Source: JBAYJT01 sp041664965 (GTDB lineage Bacteria > Pseudomonadota > Gammaproteobacteria > UBA9339). From it: a DNA stretch of 16,292 nt. The translations under genes and the position numbers were made by a program. Shown piece after piece: positions 16,010 to 16,292 of the stretch. Within the stretch, counting starts at the first letter, position 1; each line of letters begins with the position of its first letter. The stretch is taken from assembly GCA_041664965.1 (NCBI GenBank), contig JBAYJT010000036.1:1-16292 (forward strand), read 5' to 3'. The notes under the pieces are model-generated. The model was not told where the DNA came from, did not search any database, and saw only the letters and a program-made list of their open reading frames with translations.

Positions 16010-16292
16010 CTAATCCCACAAATATTTCTCATCGTATTTCACATCGTATTTACCCAACAACCTGCGAAACTCGTCTTGAAACGTAATTTGTTGATGGTGT
16101 TGCTCCTGATTTTTAATATAGGTTTTTACTACGTCCGCATGTTTAGGGCTAATAGAAAAGACGCCATATCCACTCTGCCAATGAAAATTAGCTAGATTGT
16201 TATCTTTAGTTTTTATCCATTTTGACGAGGTGGTTTTTATTTCTTCCAAGAGCTTACTCGCAGAAATATTTTTTGAAATCACACATAAAACG
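16010..16292 (-). CDS. REP-associated Y1 (IS200-like) transposase, RAYT, C-terminal part
   Basis: The frame is open to the right edge (an in-frame GTG at 16282 is internal), giving about 93 residues of C-terminal sequence. LCVISKNISASKLLEEIKTTSSKWIK and FHWQSGYGVFSIS, then TYIKNQEQHH and YDEKYLWD, are the characteristic pattern of Y1-type transposases. The Tyr in TYIKNQ (codon 16118-16120) is the expected nucleophile; the HUH metal-binding motif should lie just beyond the right edge. Such enzymes cut and rejoin single-stranded DNA and, in the RAYT group, propagate REP sequences such as those directly downstream. Whether it is intact cannot be judged. Confidence 0.88.
   Translation of the reverse strand, partial: VLCVISKNISASKLLEEIKTTSSKWIKTKDNNLANFHWQSGYGVFSISPKHADVVKTYIKNQEQHHQQITFQDEFRRLLGKYDVKYDEKYLWD

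Noticed and set aside
15781..16086. 101-codon plus-strand reading frame across the palindromic repeats
   Set aside because: It spans the REP-like cluster and the antisense of the transposase end, so it is a by-product of those elements.

Overview
This window looks like a chromosomal segment of a low-GC, Gram-negative gammaproteobacterium, most likely a host-associated member of the Legionellales or a relative (Coxiella/Legionella/Berkiella type). That placement is inferred from four things: a mevalonate-type GHMP kinase, a Pal-CpoB envelope pair, RND/MATE pumps of gammaproteobacterial type, and several long lineage-specific membrane or coiled-coil proteins like those of intracellular bacteria. 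No rRNA, tRNA or CRISPR array was seen.

Layout. On the + strand, bases 1-609 hold the C-terminal part of a GHMP kinase, followed by a clear intrinsic terminator. Next is a two-gene surface/secretion unit (737-2391): an inverse-autotransporter (intimin/invasin-type) beta-barrel with no passenger domain, and an unrecognised secreted protein with four cysteines. Everything from 2414 to the right edge is on the minus strand. Read in the direction of transcription (right to left) it holds: the 3' end of a Y1/REP-associated transposase (right edge), a REP-like palindromic repeat cluster, a decayed Rpn/YhgA-type transposase remnant, pal, cpoB, a MATE transporter, an unknown 421-aa membrane protein, an unknown membrane-anchored coiled-coil protein, then (after a good sigma70 promoter) a small two-helix membrane protein and a YhiI/YbhG-like HlyD adaptor. 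These are followed by an RND efflux operon (adaptor, permease), rluC overlapping the permease by one base, and a 447-aa protein with a degenerate C-terminal J-domain.

How the genes work together. Most of the region concerns the cell envelope. Pal and CpoB belong to the Tol-Pal system that couples outer membrane constriction and peptidoglycan synthesis at division. The RND adaptor and permease would form a tripartite pump with an outer-membrane channel encoded elsewhere. MATE is an independent drug/sodium or proton antiporter. The HlyD-like adaptor lacks its usual ABC partners here. The beta-barrel and secreted protein are probably surface-exposed.

The most interesting items are the passenger-less inverse autotransporter with its secreted partner, the J-domain-like protein with HSS in place of HPD, the pair of unknown membrane/coiled-coil proteins (one with a visible 39-residue internal duplication), and the REP/RAYT-type mobile debris where tolB would be expected upstream of pal.
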